Source of the DNA: Marsupella aquatica
Lineage: Eukaryota > Marchantiophyta
Direction of reading: 5' to 3'
Length of the DNA: 64,000 bases
Assembly (NCBI GenBank): GCA_973895155.1
Contig: OZ316894.1
Coordinates: 5,456,001 to 5,520,000 of the forward strand
Shown: positions 1-10,729 of the stretch, one piece after another
Position numbering within the stretch: position 1 is the stretch's first letter
How the letters are laid out: the number at the start of each line of letters is the position of its first letter
Program-made: the position numbers and the translations under genes
Notes under the pieces: generated by a model
What the model was told of the DNA's origin: nothing
Database searches by the model: none
What the model saw: only the letters and a program-made list of their open reading frames with translations

Positions 1-1829
1 TGCCCCCCTGACGATGACCTAAATTTCTAAATTATCGACCGTCTGTCAACTCCATTAGAACCGCAATTGCCTTCCCTACCCACAAGTCCAAGCGTAAGTG
101 TAGACCACGCTTGGAACACGGTGACTGGTGACATGATTGGTCGAGCTCAAGGTCAAGACAACTAGATGATCAAGGTCACAACCTTCGAAGTCCATTCAGT
201 TGAAATGGTAGACGTTTCAGGAATCCTATCCCCTTGAGCAAACTGGCAGACGACGCAGGGAAGTCCTTCGTGCTCGAGCGTAGGGGAGGAATGAAAATCT
301 TTCAAGCATTGAGCTAAAATTGCCCTCCATTTGTGCATGAAAATTGGACTGCAAAGATGTTACAGCTCCCACTTCTGAAAGGGGGTGAGGGAGGGACAGA
401 ACGGCAACAAGAGACACAACAAAAATTGTGAATTCGTTTCACTGCTGCTGACCAACCCTCACATACTAGACACATTTGCCAGAAATCTGGATCAAAAAGA
501 ATTAGCAATTCCCAGCATTCTGCCAGAAACCCCGGACGGAAGGGAAGGAAACCGACTCAAACGTCCCTGACCTGTACATAATTCAGCTACATCTGCAGCT
601 TGTTGATTCATGCAGGCATCAATTTGGCAAGTCACAGCACTCAGTACATGCCTCAACGAGACAACCGCTTAAACAAAACAAAATAGAGAATTCAAAAAAT
701 GTGGTGAATCGCTTTCATACCAACTTTAGATCAATTTTCTTTCATCCCAACTGTAGATTTGGTTGGGAAGGAGCAAATTAAACATTGGCAAACGCTAAGG
801 ACCAGTGAGACCTTCGCATTGCTCGATCATGCAGCTGCTTGGTCAGTTGCTCATATGGATTGCTTTCATGGTGCAAGAGGGAAGAAGCCTCGTCTCGATC
901 TCTTTCCGAGCTCTATCCTTCATGATTATGCTTTCATCGTTTGGTTTTTCGAGGTGGGCACAGATTTATTGAGCAGTCACGCCAGTCTCACACGCCAGCA
1001 GTCACAATCCTGGGCCGGGGGTGGGGGGAGTGCATGATGATGTGGAATGAATCTCTCAACCACTGCAGCGGTCTGCTGACTCTGCTCTGCGTGAATAATG
1101 CGACTTCTCGGCTTCAGTACTGCACTACTGGATCAAAGAGCCGTGAATAGCCGGTGCATCCAAATAGACTAAAGATTGTTAGATTATTTTTCTCTTTGGA
1201 AGGGGAGCAAAAGAGGGGCCCTTTCTCCTCTTTCCCTCCCCTCTTCACTGGGCTCCTTTGCCATTGGGTTCATGTCTCTCACATGGGCGTTTTTTTTGCC
1301 CTTGGGCATATTAATTTTGTTTAATTTTTGTTTCACCTGGTTGTTTGGTGTTCTAAATCTTACTTTTTACTTTTAAATGTTTTTGCAGTTACTGGGTATA
1401 ATTGTTTTTCCCTCTTCTTCTTTTTGCCTTGAAAACCGAAAGCAGGACCATTGCCCCAATTTTGACAAGATTGGTTATAACAGCCATTGATTATATATTC
1501 CAGAGAGTTGGGCCATAATTAGACATTAATTTCTTTGGTAAAGAAGTTTTTAATATTTAGACTATGTTTGTGGGTAGGAACGGGCATGGGAGTCTGGGTT
1601 CAAGGAGCCTTTGATGTGCATACACACATGGGTTGGGGCTAGTAGATACACACGTTGGTTCTGGAGATTTCTTGATACAATCAAACGATATCTAACAAAA
1701 CACAAGCTAAAGTAGTCTAAAAACAGTTGAAAATAGTGTCATGTGTACATAATTTAATGTTTGGTTTATGTCCATTGGGGTTGTGTGAGTTTATATCCCA
1801 GCACATATATTTTCAATCCAGTTTGTCTA
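1..1829. other. gene-free stretch
   Basis: I see no coding structure here. All open frames are short and lack recognisable motifs or good splice context. The sequence is AT-rich with T-rich patches, for example around 1285-1340. It looks like ordinary plant intergenic DNA. Confidence 0.6.
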
Positions 1830-2045
1830 TTCAGGCCTGGGGGGTCTCACTTCAAGGAGAGACCCATATCACGCGTAACAGTTTTGGGTAATCATGCAAC
1901 ACCCTAAAAAATTGGGTAAGAAATAAGGGAAAACCTTTTTCCAACTATTTTCTATCACTAACTTTATGAGATATTCCCTCCGGGGTCAACTACCCAAAAT
2001 TGTAAGAACCATTTCGAATGGAAACTAGTTAAACTTTTAATAAGC
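1830..2045 (+). repeat. dispersed repeat, copy 1 (inverted partner near 18 kb)
   Basis: The block around 1845-1925 contains GGTCTCACTTCAAGG, then CATATCACG, TTTTGGGTAAT and ACACCCTAAA in order. The reverse complement of 17945-18200 has the same order: CTCACTCCAAAGG, GGTCTCATATCATG, TTTTTGGGTAATTG, ACACCCTAAA and CTAACTTTAT. The similarity runs on to about 2000 (CTAACTTTATGAGATATTC against CTAACTTTATAAAATATTC). This is a diverged dispersed element of unknown class. No terminal repeats or coding capacity were seen. Confidence 0.55.
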
Positions 2046-2103
2046 ATAAGTGGGTTAGGGTAGGTATTACAAAATCAAATTTATAGAATATAGCTCAATA
2101 CTC

Positions 2104-2530
2104 ATGCGCTGCACAAAAGATGTTGTTCCAGAAAATATGTCGTTTAGGAAAAGATGTTGTGGCACCAAATATGTTGTTATGTCCAAGATGTCAGGAAATA
2201 AAAAGATGTTGTTAATAAGTAAAAAGCTAGATAGTGTTATGTCAAAGATGTCGTCAAGATGCGTGGCGGCAAAGATGTTGTTAAGTAAAAAAGAATTTGT
2301 TAAGTAAAAAGACATTGATAAGTAAAAAGATGTCGTTAGTAAAAGATTTTGTGAAGTAACAGATGTTGTACAAATTAAATGTTGTCAGTAGAAGATGTTG
2401 TTTACGTAACTTACATATGTCGTTAACCAAAAGATGCTATCAAATAAATAATGTTGTTTAGTACAATACATTGTTGAGGTGAAAGAAGTTGTGAAGTAAA
2501 CAATATTGTTCTGTAATGGTGATGTTGTTG
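2104..2530 (+). repeat. degenerate short tandem array (AAGATGTTGTTAAGTAA type)
   Basis: About twenty loose copies of a ~20-bp unit built on AAGATGTTGT or AAGATGTCGT followed by TAAGTAAA-like sequence. The complement (ACATCTT, ACAACATCTT) is the core of the arrays at 15950-16915 and 55010-55090, so one repeat family seems to occur at three places in the window. Peptides read through it are repeat artefacts. Confidence 0.7.
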
Positions 2531-4224
2531 CTCACCACCAACCCATGCGTCTTTAAGTGCAAAACCGAATGGCAAGACATCACGGCAACCAAGGGCTTGA
2601 CGGGGAGTTGAGTGGTGGACCTAGCCACCCAGCGCCCTCACCAATCCGAGCATTCACGCCTAAGTGCCCCTGGTGCCCGAACGCCTCCACGGAATACTTT
2701 GAGCAAGCACCCTAGTGCCTCTTGCACCGCCAGCGGCCCCTCCCATACGAAGCTGCACTTGCTCTCCAACACGACCGCTACTCAACGGTCCTCACTGTCT
2801 GCACAAGCAATCAAGCACCTCGGTAAGTAACCCTTCAAAATCTAGAACTTGCCAAGTCTAGCCGAGAGTCTAGCATCCTAACTCAAGCTCAACAGACATT
2901 GGTAAATAGGTCAATGATAGGTCCTCCCGATGCCATAAGCCAGAACCAGAACCCACGCCCATTGTTCATCCAGAATAGCTCCTTCCTTGGGCGCGGCCCG
3001 AGTTCCCCCTTGTACCTATCCATCACCAACTGACCGCCCTGACCCCAGGACATGCTCATGGTGCAAGTAGTGTCGCTTGTCCTAAAGCTTGTCCCAACAC
3101 GTCGGGACCCGAATGGCCCCGACTCTAGCAAACAACTCCCGATTTGCCTTACTGATGGTCTAGGGACCGAACACACTTGGAACTCAACCTCCACACCTAC
3201 TTGGCCTTGCCTCCCCAACGCAAGCTCCCTTGGGAGACTGAACGCGGCTTGGCTACTGTTCGGCAAGATTTGGCAAGCGGGCAAGTTAACATCCACAAAT
3301 CCCAAGAACCCATGGTGCCCCGGACCCAGATGAGCTCTCCAACGCACCCAAGAAGTCCTCCAATGGACTTCCCGTTGGGAAGATATTGCCATTTCCGTTT
3401 GGCAGTTTCCCTTAGTGTCGCGACCGCCGTGGCTCATGACTTCGGCTCGCCCTTAGCCCCCAGGGAGACACCACTCCCCTCGTATATGCTTCTGGAGACC
3501 TGCCACCCTCGGACCAGTTTTGGTCCCTAAACATTTGGCCTCCAACCCGGATCCTATCATGCATAATGGGCACGCCACCAATTGGCAACGCCCATAACTT
3601 TCTCGTTAGGCTTCCGCAAGCGGAGTGCCTTAGTTAGCCCGTTGTGATCGGGCCGACCCACTGCTCATGCCTAGGTCCTCAGGTCTCATCGCTGCTTGGG
3701 GCCCCTGATCGGCCCAACCCGGATCGGGCCATAACTTGCGCCCCAAGCGTCCATTGCCCATGGCGTCAACTCCATGGGCCTTGGGCCCAAGAGGAGCTCA
3801 CACTCAAGCCCTCAGAACTCAAAGTCCATCCAGAGGTCCAGACGATCGTCCTTGAGCCCGGCCCATTTCCTCTTGACCCTACCAGCTCTCAACTAGTCCA
3901 AGTCCTTAGTGTGTGTCACCAGCTTGGCTCCTTGCCTTCGCTAGCGCCACGTCTCGTTGCCCACAAGTCTCCCCATGCTAAGTCCTTCCCGAATGGCCTA
4001 TCCGGGCCTGGACCATAAGGGAGCTCGGCGTCGGAGTCAGCGACGCCGGAGCTAAGTGTTAAGGTAGCCGAGTTCCGCAACTAGTTGGAATCAAGGCAAG
4101 GAGTTGAGTTAGGGTTGGGGATGGCTCACTTCACACACTGTCCAAGTTGGGTGCGCCTGGACCCAAAACCCACGGGTGGTCTCACGGTGGTCCCTCTCAG
4201 CTAGTCGTGAGGGCACTCCAAGAG
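2531..4224. other. C-rich gene-free stretch left of the retroelement
   Basis: This block is clearly more GC-rich than its surroundings (CCC, GGCCC and CGACC runs), which gives long chance frames on both strands such as 2889-3437 minus. None has recognisable domains. It may be remains of another old element, but no terminal repeats or reverse-transcriptase motifs were found. The last bases before the retroelement end in AAGAG, matching AGAG on its other side. Confidence 0.5.
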
Positions 4225-4400
4225 TGTCGTGACATATAGTATCATAGCCATAGTGTATCGAAAACATACAAGTCACCGGTAATGCATATGTGCAAGCTGC
4301 TAGCAACCAACATGCATAGAAAAAGTCCAATCACATTCCCAAGTGCCAAGAAAAAGCAATTGAGGTGGTATGTACATAGTGGAGGTGTAAACCTCTGTAT
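4225..4400 (-). repeat. LTR segment A, outer copy
   Basis: About 176 bp, close to the copy at 4762-4931: six transitions, one transversion, a 7-bp indel and a 1-bp indel. It joins directly to segment B at 4400/4401. The join creates TATATAAAAGG on the plus strand (4398-4408), which resembles a TATA box and occurs only here. Confidence 0.85.
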
Positions 4401-4759
4401 ATAAAAGGCGTAAGAGAAACAATTGTACTGAAATTGAATCAAAAACCGGCAGGATGCCAAGATCGGTCGGGAGCATCTAACGAATCACTGTGTGAATCCC
4501 GTGTACGGAACCGACGAGCACTATCTGAGCTCTGCCAACAGCAATTCAAGAAGAACTGAAAACCAACAAAGAGAAACACACCCTAAGTAGATCAAGTCAA
4601 GGCGTCACACTAGCAAGCACGTTTTGCTTCAAGAACGGCCTAGACTTGCTACAAGAACATGACACTAACTCAAGTAGTACACTAGCCCTAACTACATACC
4701 TAGCGGGCATGCGAGGGACATGCCGATGTGCACAAGCGGCACTATCCCTCGGCATGACA
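4401..4759 (-). repeat. LTR segment B, left copy
   Basis: 359 bp, matching 13876-14234 without indels. The nine differences are all transitions (2.5 percent). In the element's orientation it begins TGTCATGCCGAGG and ends CGCCTTTTAT. It carries the sequence whose complement lies just inside the element at 13863-13877. Confidence 0.9.
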
Positions 4760-4761
4760 GT

Positions 4762-4931
4762 TGTCGTGACAATATAGTATCGTAGCCATAGTGTATCAAA
4801 AACATACAAGTCACCGGCAATGCATATGTGCAAGCTGCTAGCAACCAACATGCATAGAAAAAGTCCAATCACATTCCCAAGAAAAAGCAACTGAGATGGT
4901 ATGTACGTAGTGGAGGTCTAAACCTCTGTAT
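4762..4931 (-). repeat. LTR segment A, inner copy
   Basis: 170 bp, separated from segment B by two bases (GT on the plus strand, 4760-4761). In element orientation it starts directly after the G8 tract at 932-939 (coordinates 4932-4939), so inner A plus B forms a ~531-bp unit that begins where a 3' LTR should begin. Confidence 0.85.
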
Positions 4932-4946
4932 CCCCCCCCAGACCAC
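4932..4946 (-). other. candidate polypurine tract
   Basis: Eight consecutive C residues on the plus strand (4932-4939) read as G8 in element orientation, after GTGGTCT. It lies immediately before segment A, the place where plus-strand DNA synthesis is primed in LTR elements. The assignment rests on position and composition only. Confidence 0.55.
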
Positions 4947-5121
4947 AGTCACAAGGAGGGCTGAGGAAAAGTCAGGTGGCATGTGGAGCACAGGAACGGC
5001 AAAACCATAACTCTTCTAGCACCTGGTTAAGTTCAGGCCGCAGGCAGAAAAGATGGTACCCTCCATTGCAATTATCACATAGCAACATCTGGTCAGCATC
5101 GTCAATTTGCAAACACACTTT

Positions 5122-6190
5122 TCAAGGGTAGTCCACAGGTGGAATCCAGGTAGAAGTCACAATGGTGGGATCCAGGTTAGGCAGATGACAAGGGGCGCAA
5201 TTCTTGGCATTGTCAGCAATTGTGCGCCCATCTGCCCCTTGTAACTCTAGCACTCCAGACGGTCGAATAGCTTTAACCCTGAGAATAGTACGACTGGTAG
5301 AGGTGTCCAGGGTGTCGTTAGCTTGCCGCTGCAAGTACACAAAATCTCCCACATCAAACTTCCTGACCTTGGGCTGAAAAGTGCCCCCCTCGTGTGTGTG
5401 CATAACGCAGTGTGTCCCTATGTTGTGCAATGGCCAAATTCTCCATGGCCATGGGCATAACCCTCCTGAATAGGCAGCCCTCTCAGAGATCACATCAGAC
5501 CAAGTCACAGCTGAATCCAAGTCCACCACCTGAAGCATGTGAGCAGCAATAGCAGAAGGTGGAATTGGGTGAAGACCAAACAACAAGAAGTAGGGAGAAA
5601 AGTTAGACAATAATGCATGTCTAGACATCCTATACCCCATGGCAATGTAGGGTAAGGCCAGGTCCCAATCCTCCTTGTTTTTGGTGAGACAAATCTTCTG
5701 GAGACCTTTCTTGCATGTCTGAACCTTGCGCTCTGCCAAGCCATCTGCCTGTGGGTGATCTCGTGATGTCCGGCGATGATCAATGAGGGCCTGATCAAGC
5801 AGCTCTTGGAACTCTCCTCTAAACTCTAAGCCCTGGTCAGTGAGACATTCTGCACAAGCTCCAAAGCGGCTGAGAACTTGTTGCAAGAATGCCTAGCTGG
5901 TGCTACGAGAGGTCTTATCCGGCAATGCCACAAGTTCTATCCACTTGGAGAAATGCTCTATCATGATCATGATGTAGAGATTACCCCGAGACGTGAGGGG
6001 TAATTCTCCAACCAAATCACATGACCAGCGATAAAACATGCCCTGAATAGGGAGTGGATGAAGTGTGGGTTGCCAAGATGTGAAAGAAATCCTCACCCTA
6101 TCACACTATTTACACCGGGCAATAACATCTCGAACCTGGCCATGCATGCCTCTCCAATGATAATGAGGGACCAAAAGGCCGTAAGTCCTC
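5122..6190 (-). pseudogene. integrase domain of the retroelement (broken)
   Basis: This is the DDE integrase that would insert the cDNA. Two blocks share one frame (6107-5896 and 5886-5122), split by an in-frame TAG at 5893-5895. Seen in order: the CxxC half of the N-terminal zinc finger (a TAG codon lies between its two cysteines, near 6107); the first catalytic Asp in CDLVGELPL; the second Asp in LTDQGLEF; and the catalytic Glu in HPQADGLAER. A GPY/F-like stretch with VGDFVYLQRQ follows near the C-terminus. The His half of the zinc finger (HSELGH) is in the RT frame instead, so a frame change lies near 6190. No chromodomain was recognised at the C-terminus. The DDE residues are intact, but the stops and frame change rule out a full protein. 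Confidence 0.88.
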
Positions 6191-8312
6191 TTAACGCCAA
6201 ATGACCAAGCTCAGAATGTACCTTACGGATAAGGCCAACCCCCTCATGAATGGGTGGAACCACCACTTCCCTGTCTGGCAAGCAGCGCATGAGATGATTT
6301 CCCTTCCACAAGTAACGCTTGGACCTTTGCTGAATTTGGTCTCTCTGGGTTGCAGTAACATGTATGGGGTACTCCCCATGCTGCAAAAATCTCAGAGTGT
6401 CGTTGTCCTCCCATATGTCCACCACAGGTTGGTCAACAATGTAGCATGGCAGCAAAGCAAGATAGGTAGATGCATGAAATGTAGGCAGGATGGAAACCTG
6501 GTCAAAATCCTGCCGTGCATCTGAGGAATCATCGGAGGCAATCAAAGGGCTGCGGGACGTAGTGTTAGCATTTTGATGTGTCACACCAGGCCTATGAATT
6601 ACCTCAAAATCATACTCCTGGAGTATGAGCGCCCCACGAGCAAGCTTGCCAGTAAGCTTGTCGTTGGTCATCAACCACTTCAAGGGCTGGTGGTCGGTGT
6701 AGAGGACAAACCTGGTCCCATAGAGGTAGGGCCTATAATGTATGACAGCCCACACAACAACAAGGCATTCACCCTCATACGAAGAATAATGACTCTCTGC
6801 CTGATTGTTGCTCCTGGATGCATAGGCAATGACGTACTTTTTACCTTCCTCATCATGCTGGCCCAGAATGGCACCAATCCCAAGGGCACTCCAATCTGTG
6901 TGTAGCACAAAGACCTTGCTGAAATCAGGTCTTCTCAGCACCGGGTATTCTGAGAGCTTCTCCTTCAAAGTGGCAAGTGCTGCCTCAGCATTTGTACTCC
7001 ATGTCCAAGTCACATTCTTTTTCAACAAAGCATACAATGGGTGTGCAATGGTGCTAAAATCTTTGATGTAGATCCGGTAGTAATTGCACAACCCAATAAA
7101 ACTCCTCAAAGTGTGAACATCGGTAGGAGTGGGCATTTCCAAGATGGATACCACCTTGGCCCAGTGAGCCATGGTTCCATTTGGAAGAATGCGGTGCCCA
7201 AGGTATACTACTGATCTAACAGCAAATTCACACTTCTTGGGGTGTATCTTTAGGTTCACCTTCTTAAGCATCATGAATAGCTCCTCGAGGTCAAGTAGAT
7301 GCTGGTCAAATCCTTTGTTGTGGACCAACACATCATCAATGTAGCATTTCAGAAACTCAGCTCCTTGAAGAACCTGGTCCATGACTCTTTGAAAGAATAT
7401 GGGCGCATTCTTCAAGCCAAATGGCATCACCAACCACTCCCATAGTTGGTTACTACCATGGAAAGTTGTTTTCTTGCGGTCCTTTGCAAGCAGCAAAATC
7501 TGGTTAAAGCCTTGCCTTAGATCCACAAGAGTGAAGATGTCTGAGTTTCCAATCCTGTCAAATAGCTCCTTTGGCCGTGGCATGGGGTACCTGTCCTGGG
7601 GTGTGACCAGGTTCAGTGGCCTGTAGTCCCTACACATGCGCTTCTCTGTCCACAATCCACTCGAATCCTTCTTTGCTGGCATCACTATAGCTGCTGCAAA
7701 ATCTGATGTAGATGGCTGAATAAGACCAGCTTCATATAACTCTTGGCACCTCTCATCCACCAGCTGCCACTCATGCTTACTCAAACGATGTCTCCGCCTG
7801 AAGATAGGTGTTTCATCAGCCAACTCAATGGAGAACTGCATGGTCTTGCACTTACCCAAGTCCTTCATAGAGAAAGCAAACACGTTCTCATGCTTGAGGA
7901 GCAAATTCAGCAGCTGGTCCTTCTGTCTTTTACTCAGGTGGTTGCCCATGATGAATGTGTAGTTGGCAACACTAGGAATAGGACCTGATGTACTCGTGCT
8001 TGAAGAGCCAGAAGTGCTAGCCTCTCCACTGTCCAAGCTGCTAGCATGCTACTGATAAGGTGATGAGGCCTCTCCAAGGCCTGTTGTATCTGTTGCTCTG
8101 GTCTGATCCACACCATGAAACTCAGAAATAATATCAGCCACGTTACAAGGGACCTCCTCCCCCCCAACACTTGGACTGAAGCGGTGAGTGTTGAATAGAG
8201 GTAAGTGCACTTGGTCTGGATGCCATGTAGCAGCACCATGGAGTGGTAGGGCTAAACTCCTGATGCTGGATGAATGTACATCTGAAAAAGGATGCAAGTG
8301 ACCAGAAGCCAA
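6093..8312 (-). pseudogene. reverse transcriptase and RNase H of the retroelement
   Basis: The main open stretch is 8036-6093 (about 647 codons). The same frame continues upstream to 8312 with one TAG at 8049-8051. RT motifs are clear: the fingers region with RRRHRLSKHEWQLV, the WLVMPFGLKNAP block, and the catalytic FLKCYIDDVLVH (YIDD). RNase H follows with LHTDWSALGIGAILGQ, the YASR and YEGECL blocks (catalytic Glu) and LYTDHQPLKWL (catalytic Asp). The end runs into the integrase zinc-finger His pair before the frame is lost. The domain order is Ty3/gypsy. This is the best preserved part of the element, and most catalytic residues survive. Confidence 0.93.
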
Positions 8313-9610
8313 GTGAGAGCATTAAGATCCATTACCCTGCCAAGTAAAGCATTCCTGGCCAGCTTGGTGATTTTGGTGTGGCATGTAGTACCGGGTTGGA
8401 AGCCCATAGCCCGTTCTCTCTCCTCAGGACTAGGTTCATCCCATGTACCGGTAGAATATCGGTAAACCAGGCCAAGACCATCACCCTGAAAAGCATGTGC
8501 ACCTGGAAAGGACACAAATGTAGGCCAAGCAGCACGGGGCTGTCCAATGGTATAATTGGCTGGATACCAAGGTGCTGGCTCTTGCCGTGTAACTGGTTGG
8601 CAAGAACTGTCAAGATCCAAAATCTGGTCCACTGTGAGGTTAGTGTCCCTGGATGTGTGGTGAAGAGCTAACTCCAACAAGGAAGGTGGTGCAAGGTTAG
8701 TCCAAAAGTTACAAAGACAATGTGCATAAGAACCACAGTGCACTGCATCAATGAGAAGGGGTGGTCCCAAGTAGTGTTGGACCACACTGAAATCCTCTTT
8801 GACCTGTGGACGCTGGTCAAACTGAGATGGAGTATTCTCAATGATATAACCAACAACAGGATAAAGGGATTGAGCCCAGGTGAAAATCTGAACCAATGCT
8901 GTGAAAAGGCCAGAACGAGAATCATGCAGTCCAGCACCGTGACCAACAGCTGAAAACCCTTGGCATTCCCAACCAGCTATGATCAAATCAAGGGAGCCAA
9001 GAAGGGTTAAGTGCCGGTGCTGGACAAGCTGGATATCTGGAGGGAAGAAAGAAAATGCAGACTTCCATGCACTGTGTGGAAACTGCTGGGGAAATCGCTC
9101 TGAAAATTCCAGCAGACGGGATTCAGCCACTTGCCTTGCACCTGGATCAATGTCCACGTAGATGTACTGCTTCACCACCATGCCAGACTGTAGGAGAGCT
9201 TCCAGGCCTGTAGAAATGCCACCAAAAAGCTCAAGCAATGTAAGGCCATCCGGAGCAGGAGTCCATGTAACTGGTGCGCTCAAGATTGGGGCTATTGGCT
9301 GTCCATTGTGCTGCCCAAGGTCTTCAAACTTGCGCAATGCAGCCACCAAAGGTCCATGGGCTGCTTGGAGCCGTTGTACCACCTCTGGTTGATGATCCAC
9401 GTTGCTGGAAAGTGCTGCTATACGTGCAGCAGCATGTGCAGCAGCATGTGCAGCAGCCACCTCATCGTCATCCTCCTCAATCCAATCTTGCAATGGGTGG
9501 TTGACATAGGTAGTTGTGTGCACTGCTTTCAACACACAGTGGTGAGCCATAGGTGTATGGGCACCATGCAAATCAAGTGGAATGTATCCCAAGTGTGAGC
9601 CATCAGTATG
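8252..9610 (-). pseudogene. C5 cytosine DNA methyltransferase inside the retroelement polyprotein
   Basis: About 450 residues with the motif series of C5 methyltransferases. Motif I is LLELFGGISTGLEAL (AdoMet site). The motif IV region is IIAGWECQGFSAVG, with the catalytic Cys codon at 8963-8965. It is followed by GxxxGLHDSRSGLF, motif VI-like IIENTPSQFDQRP, a motif VIII-like AHCLCNFWTNL, a motif IX-like PSPEERERAMGF, and motif X-like NALLGRVMDLN. The usual Pro before the catalytic Cys is Glu here. Two positions of motif VIII that are normally Arg are Cys, at codons 8711-8713 and 8717-8719. Both are TGT, one C-to-T step from CGT. No targeting domain (BAH, PWWP, chromo, UBA) is visible. It shares the protease frame, split from it only by a TGA at 9611-9613, so it was probably part of one polyprotein. 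It ends at 8252, where the RT frame takes over. Confidence 0.9.
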
Positions 9611-10729
9611 TCAATCAACTCTGTAGTATGCATGCTCATGCCAGTTGTCAATGGTAAAACCTGGTGGGAACAAAGCCTCCTGGCCAATGAGCACATCATA
9701 CGTAGTGGCATTGGTAACCAAACATCTGACTGGGAAATGCAGTTCCTGAATTGTACCTCCATTAAAAGTGAGAGTGAGTAAAGTAGAACTCTCACCCAAC
9801 ACATCCTCCACAGTGCCACTAGCAGTCCGAATATGCCACCTGGATTGCTGTAAATGATTAGTCAGCAGTCCCATCTTCTTGGCGGCAAACTGAATGCCCA
9901 ATATCACTGGTTGAGCACCTGTGTCTAGCATGACCATCTGAGGAGTGTGACCCTCCAACTTGACCGTTGAATTCCTATTGTCAACAATGGCAATGGTGGT
10001 GGAAACTAAAGTCCTGTCACTAGGCACCACTTTTGGCAAATGATGAGGTACCTTGTGAAGGGAGTTAATGTCCACGGTCTTCCCACTCAACAGCATAGCC
10101 AAGAAAGATGGACCAACATGACCAGAATCCAGTGTAGCTCTAGTCACACAATCTGCAGCAATACTGTCATCTCTACCACTGGAAATTGGTACTGGGATAA
10201 CCAAACCAGTGGAAGCATGTAATGGAGAAGAAGAAGGTCCAATATGTACATGAGATTGGACCTCCAAAACCGCTGTCACAGGGGCTGATGAAAAATGCAG
10301 TGAGCCCTCTAGCGCTCTGATGACAGCTCTAGCATCCAACTGTAAATCATGGCAACTGAAAAGTGGAGTTGTAAGAATCCTTTGTGCCATACCAGAGGTG
10401 ACATGCTCAAGCAGCTTAGGAGAAACAACTCCCTGTGAAATGTCAGCAGCACCTGGTGGTGGAATGGATATAGCTGCAACTCCCTCCCCCCTCGCCAACA
10501 AGGTGCGCTCTTCAGCGAGTGTGAGTGGCTGAAAAGATTGGGGCATGATAGCCCGAGCTCCCCTGGCTCTAGTCATAGGACCGGCAGCAAGACCATCAGC
10601 CTGTACAATTCGACGTGTGGGAGAAATACGGAAGGCAGCACTGGAAGTTGGTAAGCAAAATAGGAAGGGCAGAATGAATCTGAAAATTCTGTTGTAAGGC
10701 CAGGCTGTGTAGCAGAGGACAACACACAT
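9611..10729 (-). pseudogene. aspartic protease region of the retroelement
   Basis: The open frame is about 372 codons. The retropepsin active-site motif VMLDTGAQPVILG lies in its last third. A long, poorly conserved linker precedes it, containing MTRARGARA, a sequence style common at the start of gypsy pol. This frame is offset from gag, and the two frames overlap over 10573-10729. It ends at a TGA (9611-9613), after which the same frame continues into the methyltransferase. The stop may be a CGA-to-TGA mutation or, less likely, a programmed stop. Confidence 0.85.

Noticed and set aside
2889-3437. 182-codon minus-strand open frame
   Set aside because: It lies in a GC-rich block with long frames on both strands. 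No recognisable domain or retroelement motif.
8283-8300. Programmed -1 frameshift site at the run of T residues between methyltransferase and RT
   Set aside because: The run (five T in element orientation) does not fit the X-XXY-YYZ pattern, and this copy is decayed, so an indel is equally likely.
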